Assembly (NCBI GenBank): GCA_902765305.1
Contig: CACWZI010000052.1
Coordinates: 1-38,572, forward strand
Length of the DNA: 38,572 nt
DNA from: an uncultured Eubacteriales bacterium
GTDB lineage: Bacteria; Bacillota; Clostridia; Christensenellales; Aristaeellaceae
Direction: 5' to 3'
The position numbers and the translations under genes are program-made. Shown in pieces: positions 22,313 to 30,968 of this stretch (position 1 is its first letter; the number at the start of each line of letters is the position of its first letter). Under the pieces are notes generated by a model. That model was not told the origin of the DNA and did not search any database. It saw only the letters and a program-made list of their open reading frames with translations.

Positions 22313-23063
22313 GCGAAAGCAGCTCCTGTGCCAGCTCCTGATAGGCCTTCGCGCCACTGCAACGGGCATCGTACAGGTGGATGGGCAAGCCGTAGCTGGG
22401 CGCTTCACTGAGCCGTACATTGCGGGGAATCATCGTCTCGAAAGCTTCGTCCCGGAAGTGGCTGCGCACCTCCTGCACCACCTGAGCGCACAAATTGGTT
22501 CGACCGTCGAACATCGTCAGCAGTATGCCCTCGACAGCCAGGCCTGGATTCAGCTTCTTGCGCATCAGTTTCACGGTATTCACCAGCTGGCCCACGCCCT
22601 CCAGCGCGTAGTATTCGCACTGGATCGGTATCAGCACGCTGTCTGCGGCAGTCAGCGCGTTCAGCGTCAGCAGGCTCAGCGACGGCGGGCAATCGATGAA
22701 GATATAATCATACACATCCCGCAAACCCGAAAGCGCATTCTTCAGCAGCTGCTCCCGGTTCTCCACGGCTACCAGCTCGATCTCGGCCCCCGCCAGCTCG
22801 ATGGCGGTGGGCATCAGGCTCAGCGGGCCAAAGCCGGTCTCCACGACGGCTTCACGCGCTTCCGCTTCGCCGATCAGCACATCGTATACCGTGGGGCCCT
22901 CGTATTCGTTCTTCCCCAGGCCACTGGTGGCGTTGCCCTGTGGATCGACGTCCACCAGCAACACGCGCTTCCCCTGCGCGGCCACACATGCACTGAGATT
23001 AACGGCGGTGGTGGTCTTGCCCACGCCGCCCTTCTGGTTCGTTATTGCGATGATCTTTCCCAA
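22305..23063 (-). CDS. parA: Chromosome-partitioning ATPase ParA (Soj)
   Basis: A 252-residue deviant Walker A ATPase that forms nucleoid-bound gradients with ParB and, as Soj in Bacillus, also controls DnaA. It shows NQKGGVGKTTT (Lys11 and Lys16 of the deviant P-loop), DVDPQGNATSG (Asp40, switch I), DYIFIDCPPSL (Walker B) and the RNVRLSEAPSYG C-terminal motif. The start is taken as TTG 23063 (MGKIIAITNQKGG), because GGGAAGG lies 6 bases upstream and family members begin there. ATG 23078 would add five residues but has no ribosome binding site. It is followed by parB after about 73 bases. Confidence 0.96.
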   Translation of the reverse strand: MGKIIAITNQKGGVGKTTTAVNLSACVAAQGKRVLLVDVDPQGNATSGLGKNEYEGPTVYDVLIGEAEAREAVVETGFGPLSLMPTAIELAGAEIELVAVENREQLLKNALSGLRDVYDYIFIDCPPSLSLLTLNALTAADSVLIPIQCEYYALEGVGQLVNTVKLMRKKLNPGLAVEGILLTMFDGRTNLCAQVVQEVRSHFRDEAFETMIPRNVRLSEAPSYGLPIHLYDARCSGAKAYQELAQELLSRN

Positions 23064-23124
23064 GGTGAACCTTCCCATCCGTACATATGACCAAAAGCCC
23101 CTGTACTTCCATTATATCTATTCC

Positions 23125-23153
23125 ATTATACGGCAATTTATGTATGAGGGCAA
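23125..23153 (-). promoter_or_regulatory. Promoter of the parA operon
   Basis: On the minus strand TTGCCC (23153-23148) and TATAAT (23130-23125) are 17 bases apart, about 60 bases upstream of the parA start. A second TATAAT lies about 20 bases closer to the gene. Confidence 0.65.
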
Positions 23154-23178
23154 GGGCAATATGTAAAACTGCTTTGAC

Positions 23179-23210
23179 AAAAAAAGCGCCTGCCCTATCC
23201 GGGCAAGCGC
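23179..23210 (-). terminator. Terminator of the LRR/Big2 gene
   Basis: GCGCCTGCCC (23186-23195) pairs with GGGCAAGCGC (23201-23210) with one mismatch. On the minus strand seven T follow. It lies 15 bases beyond the stop at 23225. Confidence 0.85.
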
Positions 23211-23224
23211 AGACTTGAGGTGTT

Positions 23225-25033
23225 TTACCTGACCACCTTGATTGTGATCTTTGCCTTTTTCTTGTTGGCCGTTCTTACTGTGATGGTCACCGTGCCCTTT
23301 TTCTTTGCCTTCACCAGGCCGGTCTTGCTGACGGTGGCGATTCTCTTACTCCCGCTGGACCAGGTCAGCTTGGAATTCACCTGCTCCGGCAAAACTGTGG
23401 CATTCAGCTGTAGCGTCTCGCCCACCTTCATCGTCAGGCTCTTGCCCTCATCGATGCTGACAGACTTGGCATCGATGACCTTGACTTCGATGGTCGCCTT
23501 CTTGTCATTCTCCGTCCTGGCCGTGATGGTCGCCTTGCCTGAGTGCTTCGGAGTGAGGAGGCCTGTTTTGCTGACAGATACCGAAGAGGAACTGGATTCC
23601 CACTTCACATCCATCTCGGCATTGGAGGGCTCCTGCACTGCCGTGAGCTGCACCGGCACGCCCACATAGGACGTCATGGTCTTTCCTTCGGCGATGGACA
23701 GACCGGTTGCCGGGATCTTCTTGACGACGAAGGGAATGCCATATGACTTTGCATAGGCGTAAGCAGCGGTATCCTTCCTGCCGTAGATTTTCAGTTTGCG
23801 CGGCTGCTTCAGCGGAGCGTCCATCTGCACCTCGCCTTTGTCAACGCGCGCTGCCCTGCCGAGCGTAAATGCCTCTTTGCCGATCAAATCGACGCTCTCG
23901 GGAATCTCCACCTTTGCAAGCTTCTTGCACTCGGCAAAGCAGTAATCGCCAATCTGCTTCACGCCCGGATTCAGGTAAACTTCCTGGACATCCACGCAGT
24001 GGAAGAAAGCGCCATAGCCCAGCGATTCAACCCCACCGGGGATCTTCAGTGTTGTCATCTCTTCACAATAGGCGAAGGCAAGTTTGTCTATAAACTGCAC
24101 GCTATTCGGCAGCTTGATCGATCGCATGGACTTGCAATTTCCGAAAGCGCTCATCCCGATGGTCTTCAGGCCTTCGTTCAGAGTTACTATATTCAGTTCC
24201 GAACAATTCTTGAAAGCCAATTCCGGAATGTCTTCGACCCCCGCCGGGATCGTCACCTTCCTCATGTCACTGCAACCCTCAAAGGCGCTCTCGCCGATCT
24301 CCTCAAGGCCTCCGGGGAGGGAAAATTCCTTCAACGCTTTACAGTTGTAAAACGCCGCGTCGCCGATTTTCCGCAGGGTGGAAGGAAAGGCAATTTTCCA
24401 CATTTTCGTGCAGTTTTCAAACATGCCCTCGCTGATTTCGACCATGCCCTCGGGCAGCTCGAAATGGGATATCATGGGGCAATTTCTGAACGCGTAATCG
24501 CCAACCCTTTCAAGGCCCTCAGGCAGCGTTACGAAAACCAGCGCCGCACAATCCGAGAAAGCAGCCTCGCCGACCTCGGTCACGGTTTTGGGAATCGTCA
24601 CGGTCCAAAGCTCATTGCAACCCGCGAAAGCACCCGGCGCGATGCTCGTCACCTTGCAGCCCTTGATTGTTTCCGGAATATCCGCTTCGCAAACGGCCCT
24701 GTCGGCAGAGACGACCGAAGCCTCACCGTCCTCGATCTTATAGCGAATGTACTTTTTGATCACAGTCTTGTTCGATACGGGTGATTTACCGTCAACCACA
24801 TCGTTTTGCAGCGCTTCCTGCAAATCCAGCGATAACGCTTCGGCCACGTCGATGCTGCCGGGATCCAATTCCAGTTCCAAATCATCGCCACTGATCGCTG
24901 CATCATCGGACAGAATCAGGCTGTCTGTACCCATATCGACATGAAGCTCATCCTCACCTTCCGCAAATGCTGCGCAACCGATGGCAGCCAAACACCATGC
25001 CATGATGAGGGCCATTGTCAGAATCCGTTTCAT
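23225..25033 (-). CDS. Secreted BspA-like leucine-rich repeat protein with two Big2 domains
   Basis: A 602-residue cell-surface or secreted protein. The signal sequence (MKRILTMALIMAWCLAAIGC) ends in a possible lipobox or at AFA. After an acidic linker, residues about 95-380 hold at least ten 23-residue LRR_5/BspA-type repeats with the pattern I-x-x-x-A-F-x-x-C-x-x-L-x-x-[IV]-x-[IL]-P. They are typical of adhesion and matrix-binding proteins of gut and oral bacteria. Two Big2 Ig-like domains occupy about 445-600, each with the VKWESSS or LTWSSGS strand and the TVSKTGLVKAKKKGTVTIT motif. There is no LPxTG sorting signal, so attachment must be by lipid or charge. ATG 25033 begins the signal peptide and follows GAGG. 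Confidence 0.9.
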   Translation of the reverse strand: MKRILTMALIMAWCLAAIGCAAFAEGEDELHVDMGTDSLILSDDAAISGDDLELELDPGSIDVAEALSLDLQEALQNDVVDGKSPVSNKTVIKKYIRYKIEDGEASVVSADRAVCEADIPETIKGCKVTSIAPGAFAGCNELWTVTIPKTVTEVGEAAFSDCAALVFVTLPEGLERVGDYAFRNCPMISHFELPEGMVEISEGMFENCTKMWKIAFPSTLRKIGDAAFYNCKALKEFSLPGGLEEIGESAFEGCSDMRKVTIPAGVEDIPELAFKNCSELNIVTLNEGLKTIGMSAFGNCKSMRSIKLPNSVQFIDKLAFAYCEEMTTLKIPGGVESLGYGAFFHCVDVQEVYLNPGVKQIGDYCFAECKKLAKVEIPESVDLIGKEAFTLGRAARVDKGEVQMDAPLKQPRKLKIYGRKDTAAYAYAKSYGIPFVVKKIPATGLSIAEGKTMTSYVGVPVQLTAVQEPSNAEMDVKWESSSSSVSVSKTGLLTPKHSGKATITARTENDKKATIEVKVIDAKSVSIDEGKSLTMKVGETLQLNATVLPEQVNSKLTWSSGSKRIATVSKTGLVKAKKKGTVTITVRTANKKKAKITIKVVR

Positions 25034-25086
25034 TGGTCTACACCTCACTTTAAACCCCGGAACAACTGGAAACCTTTCACAGTTAT

Positions 25087-25114
25087 ATTATAACCTTTGC
25101 AACCATTGTGTCAA
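25087..25114 (-). promoter_or_regulatory. Promoter of the LRR/Big2 gene
   Basis: On the minus strand a perfect TTGACA (25114-25109) and perfect TATAAT (25092-25087) are 16 bases apart, about 54 bases before the start. It is among the best consensus promoters in the window. Confidence 0.8.
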
Positions 25115-25192
25115 TATTTATTCTGTCATAATGGATGCTAATGTCGAAATTTCGAAAAGCGGTCACAAAAATGTCATCTCATCTGCGCAAAT

Positions 25193-25225
25193 AAAAGGCG
25201 CCTTCCCCCGAAACAAGGGGAAGGC
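25193..25225 (-). terminator. Terminator of the ribosomal spc-alpha operon
   Basis: GCCTTCCCC (25200-25208) pairs perfectly with GGGGAAGGC (25217-25225). On the minus strand TTTTATTT follows. It lies about 24 bases beyond the rplQ stop. Confidence 0.9.
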
Positions 25226-25248
25226 ACTGCATTTTTCAATACTTTTTT

Positions 25249-25758
25249 TCAGATGAACTCCAGGATCACCATCTCGGCGGCGTCGCCGCGACGGGGGCCC
25301 TTCTTGACGATGCGGGTGTAGCCGCCGCCCTGGCCCTTTTCCTCTGCGCGCTTCTTGTACTTCGGCGCGATCTCACGGAAGAGCTTCTCGACGACCTGAT
25401 GCTTGACGTCCTTCTGCCGCTTCTTGAAATCGTCCTTGTCCTCGCCCTCGTTCTGGACGGCGGGAATGTCGTACAGGTAGCGCATGATCTGACGACGGGC
25501 AGCCAGGCGCGCAGGGCTGTCGTTCTGCACGGTCAGCTCTTCCACCTGCTTCTTGTCGTTCATGTGCTTCTTGGTCACTTCGATTGTATTGTCGCACTGG
25601 CGCATGGCGATGGTCACGAGGTGCTCAGCCAGCGACTGAACCTCCTTGCCGCGCGCCAGAGTGGTTTCGATTTTGCCATACCAGATCAGGTTGGTCACCT
25701 GATTGCGAAGCATCGCCATCCTCTGGTCGGTCGGCCGTCCCAGCTTGCGATTGGCCAT
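25249..25758 (-). CDS. rplQ: 50S ribosomal protein L17
   Basis: A 169-residue bL17, recognised from [20 protein letters not shown] and the C-terminal [25 protein letters not shown]. It is notably longer than the roughly 120-residue Bacillus protein because of a charged insertion at about 100-135 ([15 protein letters not shown]), a feature also seen in other Clostridia. Last gene of the operon; it follows rpoA by about 43 bases, with a good GGAGG site. Confidence 0.97.
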   Translation of the reverse strand: MANRKLGRPTDQRMAMLRNQVTNLIWYGKIETTLARGKEVQSLAEHLVTIAMRQCDNTIEVTKKHMNDKKQVEELTVQNDSPARLAARRQIMRYLYDIPAVQNEGEDKDDFKKRQKDVKHQVVEKLFREIAPKYKKRAEEKGQGGGYTRIVKKGPRRGDAAEMVILEFI

Positions 25759-25801
25759 TTCTGGTTCCTCCCTTGATGCTTATCTCGTATCAATATCCCG
25801 G

Positions 25802-26787
25802 TCATTCGTCGCTGGCCTTCAGAGCCAGGCCCAGAGCGATCAGCTTCTGTTCCACCTCTTCCAGCGACTTCTTGCCGAGGTTGCGCACCTTCATCATGTC
25901 CTCCTGATTGCGCTGCACCAGCTCCGCTGCACCAGCTCGGCAACCGTGTTGATGCCGGCGCGCTTCAGGCAGTTGAACGCACGGACCGAGAGATCCAGTT
26001 CTTCGATGGTCATCTCCAGGACCTTGCTCTTGTCGTCGATTTCAGGTTCGTTGTAATCGACGCGGACGACGTTCACCGTAAGGTCGATGAACAGGCGCAT
26101 GTTGTTGGTCAGGATCTGCGCAGCGGAGGCCAGAGCCTCCTTGGGCAGTATGCTGCCGTTGGTCCACACTTCGATGGTCAGCTTGTCATAGTCGGTGACC
26201 TGTCCCACGCGGGTGTCCTCGACGGAATAGCTCACCTTGCGAATGGGGGTGAATATGCTGTCCACCGGAATCACACCGATGGGCATGCCGACAACCTTGT
26301 TGCGCTCCTGTGCGAGCTGCTTGTTCCGCTCCGCGGAGACATAGCCTCTTCCCTTCTCAAGGGTGATCTGGCACTGAAGATGCCCACCCTCGGAAAGCGT
26401 CGCGATGTGCAGTTCGGGGTTGACGATTTCCACCTCGTCGTCCGCCTTGATGTCGCCCGCTGTGATCTCGCAGGGACCGTGCGCATCGATGGAGACAGTC
26501 TTGGGCTGCTCCGTGAAGAGTTTCGCAGAGAGAAGCTTGATGTTCAGGATCAGTTCCGCAACATCTTCCTTCATGCCGGGAACGGTCGAAAACTCGTGCT
26601 GCACGCCTTCGATGCGCACACTGGTCGCGGCCACGCCGGGCAGCGAATTCAGCAATACGCGGCGCAGAGAATTGCCCAGGGTCTGGCCAAAGCCACGCTC
26701 CAGGGGGTTGACGACGAACTTGCCATAGCGGTTGTTCTCGCCGACTTCCACACGTTCAATTTTGGGCTTTTCGATTTGATCGATCAC
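25802..26787 (-). pseudogene. rpoA: RNA polymerase alpha subunit with a frameshifting 14-bp duplication
   Basis: The alpha N-terminal domain, needed for dimerisation and beta/beta' assembly, is intact ([19 protein letters not shown], then [11 protein letters not shown]). Translation from GTG 26787 follows a normal rpoA until [15 protein letters not shown] in the C-terminal domain. It then enters a wrong frame ([10 protein letters not shown]) and stops at 25894. The cause is a perfect tandem duplication of CGCTGCACCAGCTC (plus strand 25911-25924 and 25925-25938). Removing one copy restores [20 protein letters not shown] and a protein of 323 residues ending at 25802, the normal length. As written, the alpha C-terminal domain, which contacts UP elements and activators, is lost. 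Since rpoA is essential, the duplication is either an assembly or read error or a recent or phase-variable mutation. Confidence 0.9.
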
Positions 26788-27012
26788 TCAGCGTTTCCTC
26801 CTCTCCTCGTCGCCTTTGCGTCCGACCGCAAGGGCGTTCATTGCCCCGAGCCACTGATCACCGCCAGGATAGCGGTCCATTGGCCCGGGCAGTGCTAATC
26901 TTTTCAAAGAAAACGTATCTTTATGGCTTGTGCGGCCTGGCCGCCGAGCCCAAACATACGCGGGGAGGGGCCGGCCCGACCCAAAGCGGGCGACCGGCTT
27001 GTGCCCCACCAA
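26788..27012 (-). other. Unusually long rpsD-rpoA intergenic region
   Basis: 225 bases without a gene in an operon where gaps are mostly under 30. It contains GC-rich palindromes such as GCGGCC-T-GGCCGC and GGGCC-GGCCC (near 26930-26985) and an AT-rich island (about 26898-26920). Internal termination, processing or a secondary promoter for rpoA is possible, but no convincing -35/-10 pair is visible. Confidence 0.45.
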
Positions 27013-27609
27013 TTAGCGGGAGTAAAGCTCGACGATCAGGTTCTCGGAAACCTCATAGTCAATATCTTCGCGGGCGGGCATCGCGGCGATCTTGCCTTCG
27101 AAGCTGTCAGCCTGCTTCTCGATCCACTGGGGCATGGCCTTCTTGCCATACTCCTCGATCAGGCCCTTGAACTTCTCAGAGGCCTGGCTCTTCTGGCGGA
27201 CGGCGATCACATCGCCGGGCTTGACCAGCGCGGAGGGGATGTTGCAGCGCTTGCCGTTGACATTGAAGTGGCCGTGGTTCACCAGCTGGCGCGCTTCGCG
27301 GCGGGTGGCGGCGAAGCCCATGCGGAAGACCACGTTGTCCAGGCGACGCTCCAGATACTGAAGCATGATCTCGCCGGTGATGCCGCGCTTACGCTCGGCC
27401 ATCTCATAGTAATGATAGAACTGCTTCTCCAGAACGCCGTAGATGAACTTGACCTTCTGCTTTTCCATCAACTGCTTGCCGTATTCAGACTGCTTGCGGC
27501 GCATCTGGGGCTTCGGGTTGCGCTTGGTCTCCTTGGAGTAACCAAGCACCGCAGGAGACAAGCCCAGTGCCTTGCACCTTTTCAATACGGGCTGTGTATT
27601 CTTTGCCAT
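27013..27609 (-). CDS. rpsD: 30S ribosomal protein S4
   Basis: A 198-residue uS4, a primary 16S rRNA-binding protein. The S4 RNA-binding domain (LERRLDNVVFRMGFAATRREARQLVNHGHFNVNGK) is at about 85-125. The N-terminal region has a single Cys and lacks the four-Cys zinc knuckle of some S4 proteins, so it is the zinc-free type. It is often an autoregulator of its own or the alpha operon. Lies between rpsK and rpoA. Confidence 0.97.
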   Translation of the reverse strand: MAKNTQPVLKRCKALGLSPAVLGYSKETKRNPKPQMRRKQSEYGKQLMEKQKVKFIYGVLEKQFYHYYEMAERKRGITGEIMLQYLERRLDNVVFRMGFAATRREARQLVNHGHFNVNGKRCNIPSALVKPGDVIAVRQKSQASEKFKGLIEEYGKKAMPQWIEKQADSFEGKIAAMPAREDIDYEVSENLIVELYSR

Positions 27610-27627
27610 GTCGGTTTCTCCTCTCTA

Positions 27628-28026
27628 TTATACTCTTCTGCGCTTGGGCGGGCGGCATCCGTTGTGGGGGATGGGCGTCACGTCCTTGATCATGTTCACT
27701 TCCAGGCCGGCAGCCTGCAGAGAACGGATGGCGGCCTCACGGCCCGAGCCAGGACCCTTGACATAGACCTCAACGGTCTTCAGGCCATATTCCATCGCAG
27801 CCTTCGCGGCGGTTTCCGCAGCACTCTGGGCGGCGAAGGGCGTGGATTTCTTGCTGCCGCGGAAGCCAAGTCCGCCGGCAGAAGCCCAGCTCAGCGCGTT
27901 GCCGTTCGTGTCGGTGATCGTCACGATGGTATTATTGAAAGAAGAACGAATATGGGCCGCGCCGCGCTCCACGAGCTTCTTCTCGCGGCGCTTGCGGGTA
28001 ACCCTTTTCAGCTTCGGCTTTGCCAT
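27628..28026 (-). CDS. rpsK: 30S ribosomal protein S11
   Basis: A 132-residue uS11 of the 30S platform, identified by [35 protein letters not shown] and the C-terminal [16 protein letters not shown]. Full length; the start follows GGAGG. It lies 18 bases before rpsD and 30 bases after rpsM. Confidence 0.98.
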   Translation of the reverse strand: MAKPKLKRVTRKRREKKLVERGAAHIRSSFNNTIVTITDTNGNALSWASAGGLGFRGSKKSTPFAAQSAAETAAKAAMEYGLKTVEVYVKGPGSGREAAIRSLQAAGLEVNMIKDVTPIPHNGCRPPKRRRV

Positions 28027-28056
28027 TGCTTTATTTCCTCCAGTTAATTGCGTCGA

Positions 28057-28428
28057 TTACTTCTTCTTCTTACCGGCAGCCTGCTTCTTCGGGCCCTTGC
28101 GGGTACGGGCATTCTGCTTCGTATTCTGGCCGCGCACCGGGAGACCGCGACGATGCCGCAGGCCGCGATAGCAGCCGATCTCCATCAGGCGCTTGATGTT
28201 CATGGAAACTTCCCGGCGAAGGTCGCCCTCTACCTTGACATGGTGGTCAATGTAGTCGCGCAGCTTGCCGATATCATCCTCGGTCAGATCCTTCACGCGG
28301 GTATCGGGATTGACGCCCGTATGCTCGATGATATCGTCGGCGATGTTGCGGCCAATGCCGTAGATGTACGTCAGGGCGATCTCGATTCGCTTCTCCCTGG
28401 GAAGGTCGACACCAGCAATTCGTGCCAT
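28057..28428 (-). CDS. rpsM: 30S ribosomal protein S13
   Basis: A 123-residue uS13 of the 30S head, identified by [26 protein letters not shown] and the C-terminal [25 protein letters not shown]. Full length. Unlike the usual tight rpmJ-rpsM junction, here it is preceded by a MATE gene and a separate promoter with a leader of about 225 bases. It is thus the first gene of an independent alpha-type transcript (rpsM-rpsK-rpsD-rpoA-rplQ). Confidence 0.98.
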   Translation of the reverse strand: MARIAGVDLPREKRIEIALTYIYGIGRNIADDIIEHTGVNPDTRVKDLTEDDIGKLRDYIDHHVKVEGDLRREVSMNIKRLMEIGCYRGLRHRRGLPVRGQNTKQNARTRKGPKKQAAGKKKK

Positions 28429-28732
28429 GTGTTGTTTGCACCTCCAACATGCTTCTATGCTATGACTTGTAATCGGCGATATTGCCTTTACATAGTTCCG
28501 GCAACATCAGTCCGCCCCTCGGGCCGGACCGGGAGCCACCGGGCTCTCGCCTGAGGTTTGCCGTCTGGCGTAACGGACAATCCCCGTGGTTATGTGAAGG
28601 AACCCCGGAAAACACGCAGTTCAGCGCGTCAGCCACTCCAAGATTCCGTCATACCGAATGATTATACCACAGTTCGCGCCGTTCTTCTTACATCTATTTG
28701 GGACAGATTGTTAAATGTTGTCTCGAATTATG
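28429..28732 (-). promoter_or_regulatory. rpsM promoter and structured leader
   Basis: On the minus strand an extended -10 (TGTGGTATAAT, TATAAT at 28666-28661) predicts a start near 28654. The leader of about 225 nt can form a three-way junction. Plus-strand CGGCAA (28499-28504) pairs with TTGCCG (28558-28563), enclosing a 9-base-arm hairpin (28510-28518 with 28521-28529, one mismatch) and a 5-bp hairpin (GAGCC 28533-28537 with GGCTC 28542-28546). No known riboswitch is recognised. A ribosomal-protein autoregulatory site, as S4 has on the E. coli alpha leader, is conceivable. Confidence 0.55.
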
Positions 28733-30223
28733 TTATGTTTTGGATTTTTCGCGATTTTGCAGGATTTGATTGATTTGACCATCATTTATGCAGCTTTCCT
28801 GCGCGCTGTGGGCCTTCAGCCATCGGTTCATCAGCCACAGCGCAAACGCCGCGCCGCAGGCTTCACCCACCGGCAGGGCCGCTGCCAGGCCAACCTCGCC
28901 AAAGAGCCGGTCGAGCAGGAACATCAGTGGGATGTAAAAAACCAACTCCCTCACAAAAGCATGCAACAGTGTGCCCCTGCCATTGCCCATGGCCTGCATG
29001 CTGTAGGAGGTGGAATAGTTGAGGAACTGCACCGGCGACGCAAGGCAGCGTATCCTCAGGAAGAGCGCCGCATAGCCCACCGTGGCCACGGCTGTGGCAG
29101 CATCCCCGGCGCTGGTGCTGAGAAACGCACCGGCCGCCTTGTCGGCGAAGCGCTCAAACAGGATCATGCAGGCAAAGGAAACGACCAGACCCGTGAGGCG
29201 AGCCGTGCGCATGACTTCCTTCATGCGCTGATGATTACCCGAGGCGAAGTTGAAAGCCACCATGGGCAGCATGCCCTGGCAGATACCGATATTCACGGCG
29301 TTGGGAACGCGCTCCACCTTCATGACGATGCCCATGGCCGCCAGCACAAGGTCGTTGTGAGCCGCGGCGATGATGTTCACGCAGATGTTGGCCACGTCGA
29401 ACAGCCCGGTAAGGATCGCGGAGGGCACGCCCACGGCAAACAGTAACCACTTGTTCTCCTTATTCAGCATACGGGCATCCCGAAGGCGAAGGCTCATCGG
29501 GGCCTCTTTCGTCGCCCGTAAATAAGCGCATAGCAAATAGACGCAGCCAACGAGATTGGACAGTGCCGTGGCGATGGCTGCGCCGGTCACCTCCTGGCCA
29601 CGGGGCAACAGTACGAACATGAACAGCGGATCCAGCACGCAGTTGAGTATGCCACCCATGCTCAGCCCAATGCTGGCCTGGGCCGAAAAGCCTGCGTTCC
29701 TGAGCAGATGGGCCAGGGTCAGCGACAGTATACTGGGCACGCTGCCCATGACGATGACGATCAGCGCGTAGCTGCGGGCATAATCAATGGTGGCTTCGGA
29801 GGCGCCCAGAAAGCGCAGTATCGGATCGAGGAACAATCCAATCAGCGCTGAATAGAAGATCGCCAGGGTAAGCGCCGCATATACGCTGAAGGCACTGACC
29901 CTTCGGGCCTCCGCCTGCGCGCCCGCGCCCATTTTCCTTGCCACAAGGCTGCCGCCGCCGATGCCAAACAGGTTGGAGAGCGCCACATTCATCATCACCA
30001 TCGTCAGCGTGACGGTGGTGGCGGCCATCATATAGGAATTGCCGGTGCGTCCGATAAAAAAGGCGTCCACCATGTTGTAGATCAGGTTGATCATCTGGCT
30101 GATGATGGTGGGAACGGCCAGCGTCGTCAGCGCTTTCGGCACCGGCATGGACGCAAACAGCGTCTGTTTGTCAATGTTGTTTTTCATATAGGATGCCCTG
30201 TTTGTATCGAAGCATTGAAGCAT
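28733..30223 (-). CDS. MATE family multidrug/metabolite efflux transporter
   Basis: A 496-residue integral membrane protein with about 12 transmembrane helices in two MatE halves (TTLAVPTIISQMINLIYNMV near the start, and LLFAVGVPSAILTGLFDVAN opening the second half). These transporters export cationic drugs or metabolites against Na+ or H+. It is embedded between rpmJ and rpsM inside the ribosomal operon, which is not a standard location. ATG 30223 is chosen because GGAGG lies about 6 bases upstream; a GTG at 30238 lies inside a hairpin, and an ATG 12 codons further in lacks a ribosome binding site. The Shine-Dalgarno is in the 3' arm of the hairpin at 30227-30264. Substrate unknown. Confidence 0.88.
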   Translation of the reverse strand: MLQCFDTNRASYMKNNIDKQTLFASMPVPKALTTLAVPTIISQMINLIYNMVDAFFIGRTGNSYMMAATTVTLTMVMMNVALSNLFGIGGGSLVARKMGAGAQAEARRVSAFSVYAALTLAIFYSALIGLFLDPILRFLGASEATIDYARSYALIVIVMGSVPSILSLTLAHLLRNAGFSAQASIGLSMGGILNCVLDPLFMFVLLPRGQEVTGAAIATALSNLVGCVYLLCAYLRATKEAPMSLRLRDARMLNKENKWLLFAVGVPSAILTGLFDVANICVNIIAAAHNDLVLAAMGIVMKVERVPNAVNIGICQGMLPMVAFNFASGNHQRMKEVMRTARLTGLVVSFACMILFERFADKAAGAFLSTSAGDAATAVATVGYAALFLRIRCLASPVQFLNYSTSYSMQAMGNGRGTLLHAFVRELVFYIPLMFLLDRLFGEVGLAAALPVGEACGAAFALWLMNRWLKAHSAQESCINDGQINQILQNREKSKT

Positions 30224-30226
30224 AGA

Positions 30227-30264
30227 AATCCTCCGCACAAAGCTGCTGCTGTGTGCGGAGGATT
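30227..30264 (-). terminator. Terminator-like hairpin sequestering the MATE ribosome binding site
   Basis: GTGCGGAGGATT (minus strand, 30238-30227) pairs perfectly over 12 bp with AATCCTCCGCAC (30264-30253), with a 14-base loop, and is followed by TCT and the MATE ATG. It starts 12 bases after the rpmJ stop. It can attenuate read-through from the ribosomal genes and occlude the MATE Shine-Dalgarno GGAGG. Confidence 0.75.
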
Positions 30265-30275
30265 GTTTGTCTCGA

Positions 30276-30677
<402 letters not shown>

Positions 30678-30691
<14 letters not shown>

Positions 30692-30968
30692 GCTTTTCCT
30701 CCTCCTCGCTCAACCAGGTGCGCAATTCATGATCTTCTACCGGCTTTGCCTGTGAAAGCCGCTCCTTCAGCTCAGTCACCACCCGCCCGGTAGGCTTGAG
30801 GTGCTTGCGCCGCTTTTTCTTCTGGCGGTCCATCTTTCTCAGGGCGCCGTTGGCGACCATCACAAAATCATCATCCACCACGTCGACCACCAGGAAGGGT
30901 CTACCCCTGTCCCGGCCGGCCTTCGAGATGACCACGCTGCCAATTTCAATCGGCCATGCGTTCATCAT
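30678..30968 (-). CDS. KOW-domain RNA-binding protein of the ribosomal operon
   Basis: A 96-residue basic protein with an N-terminal KOW/L14e-like barrel ([38 protein letters not shown]) and a Lys/Arg-rich middle ([14 protein letters not shown]). Small KOW proteins of this type sit between map and infA in many Clostridia and are presumed to bind rRNA or ribosomes; the exact role is not established. It overlaps map (ATGATGA) at its start and infA by 14 bases at its end, so the three are translationally coupled. Confidence 0.85.
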
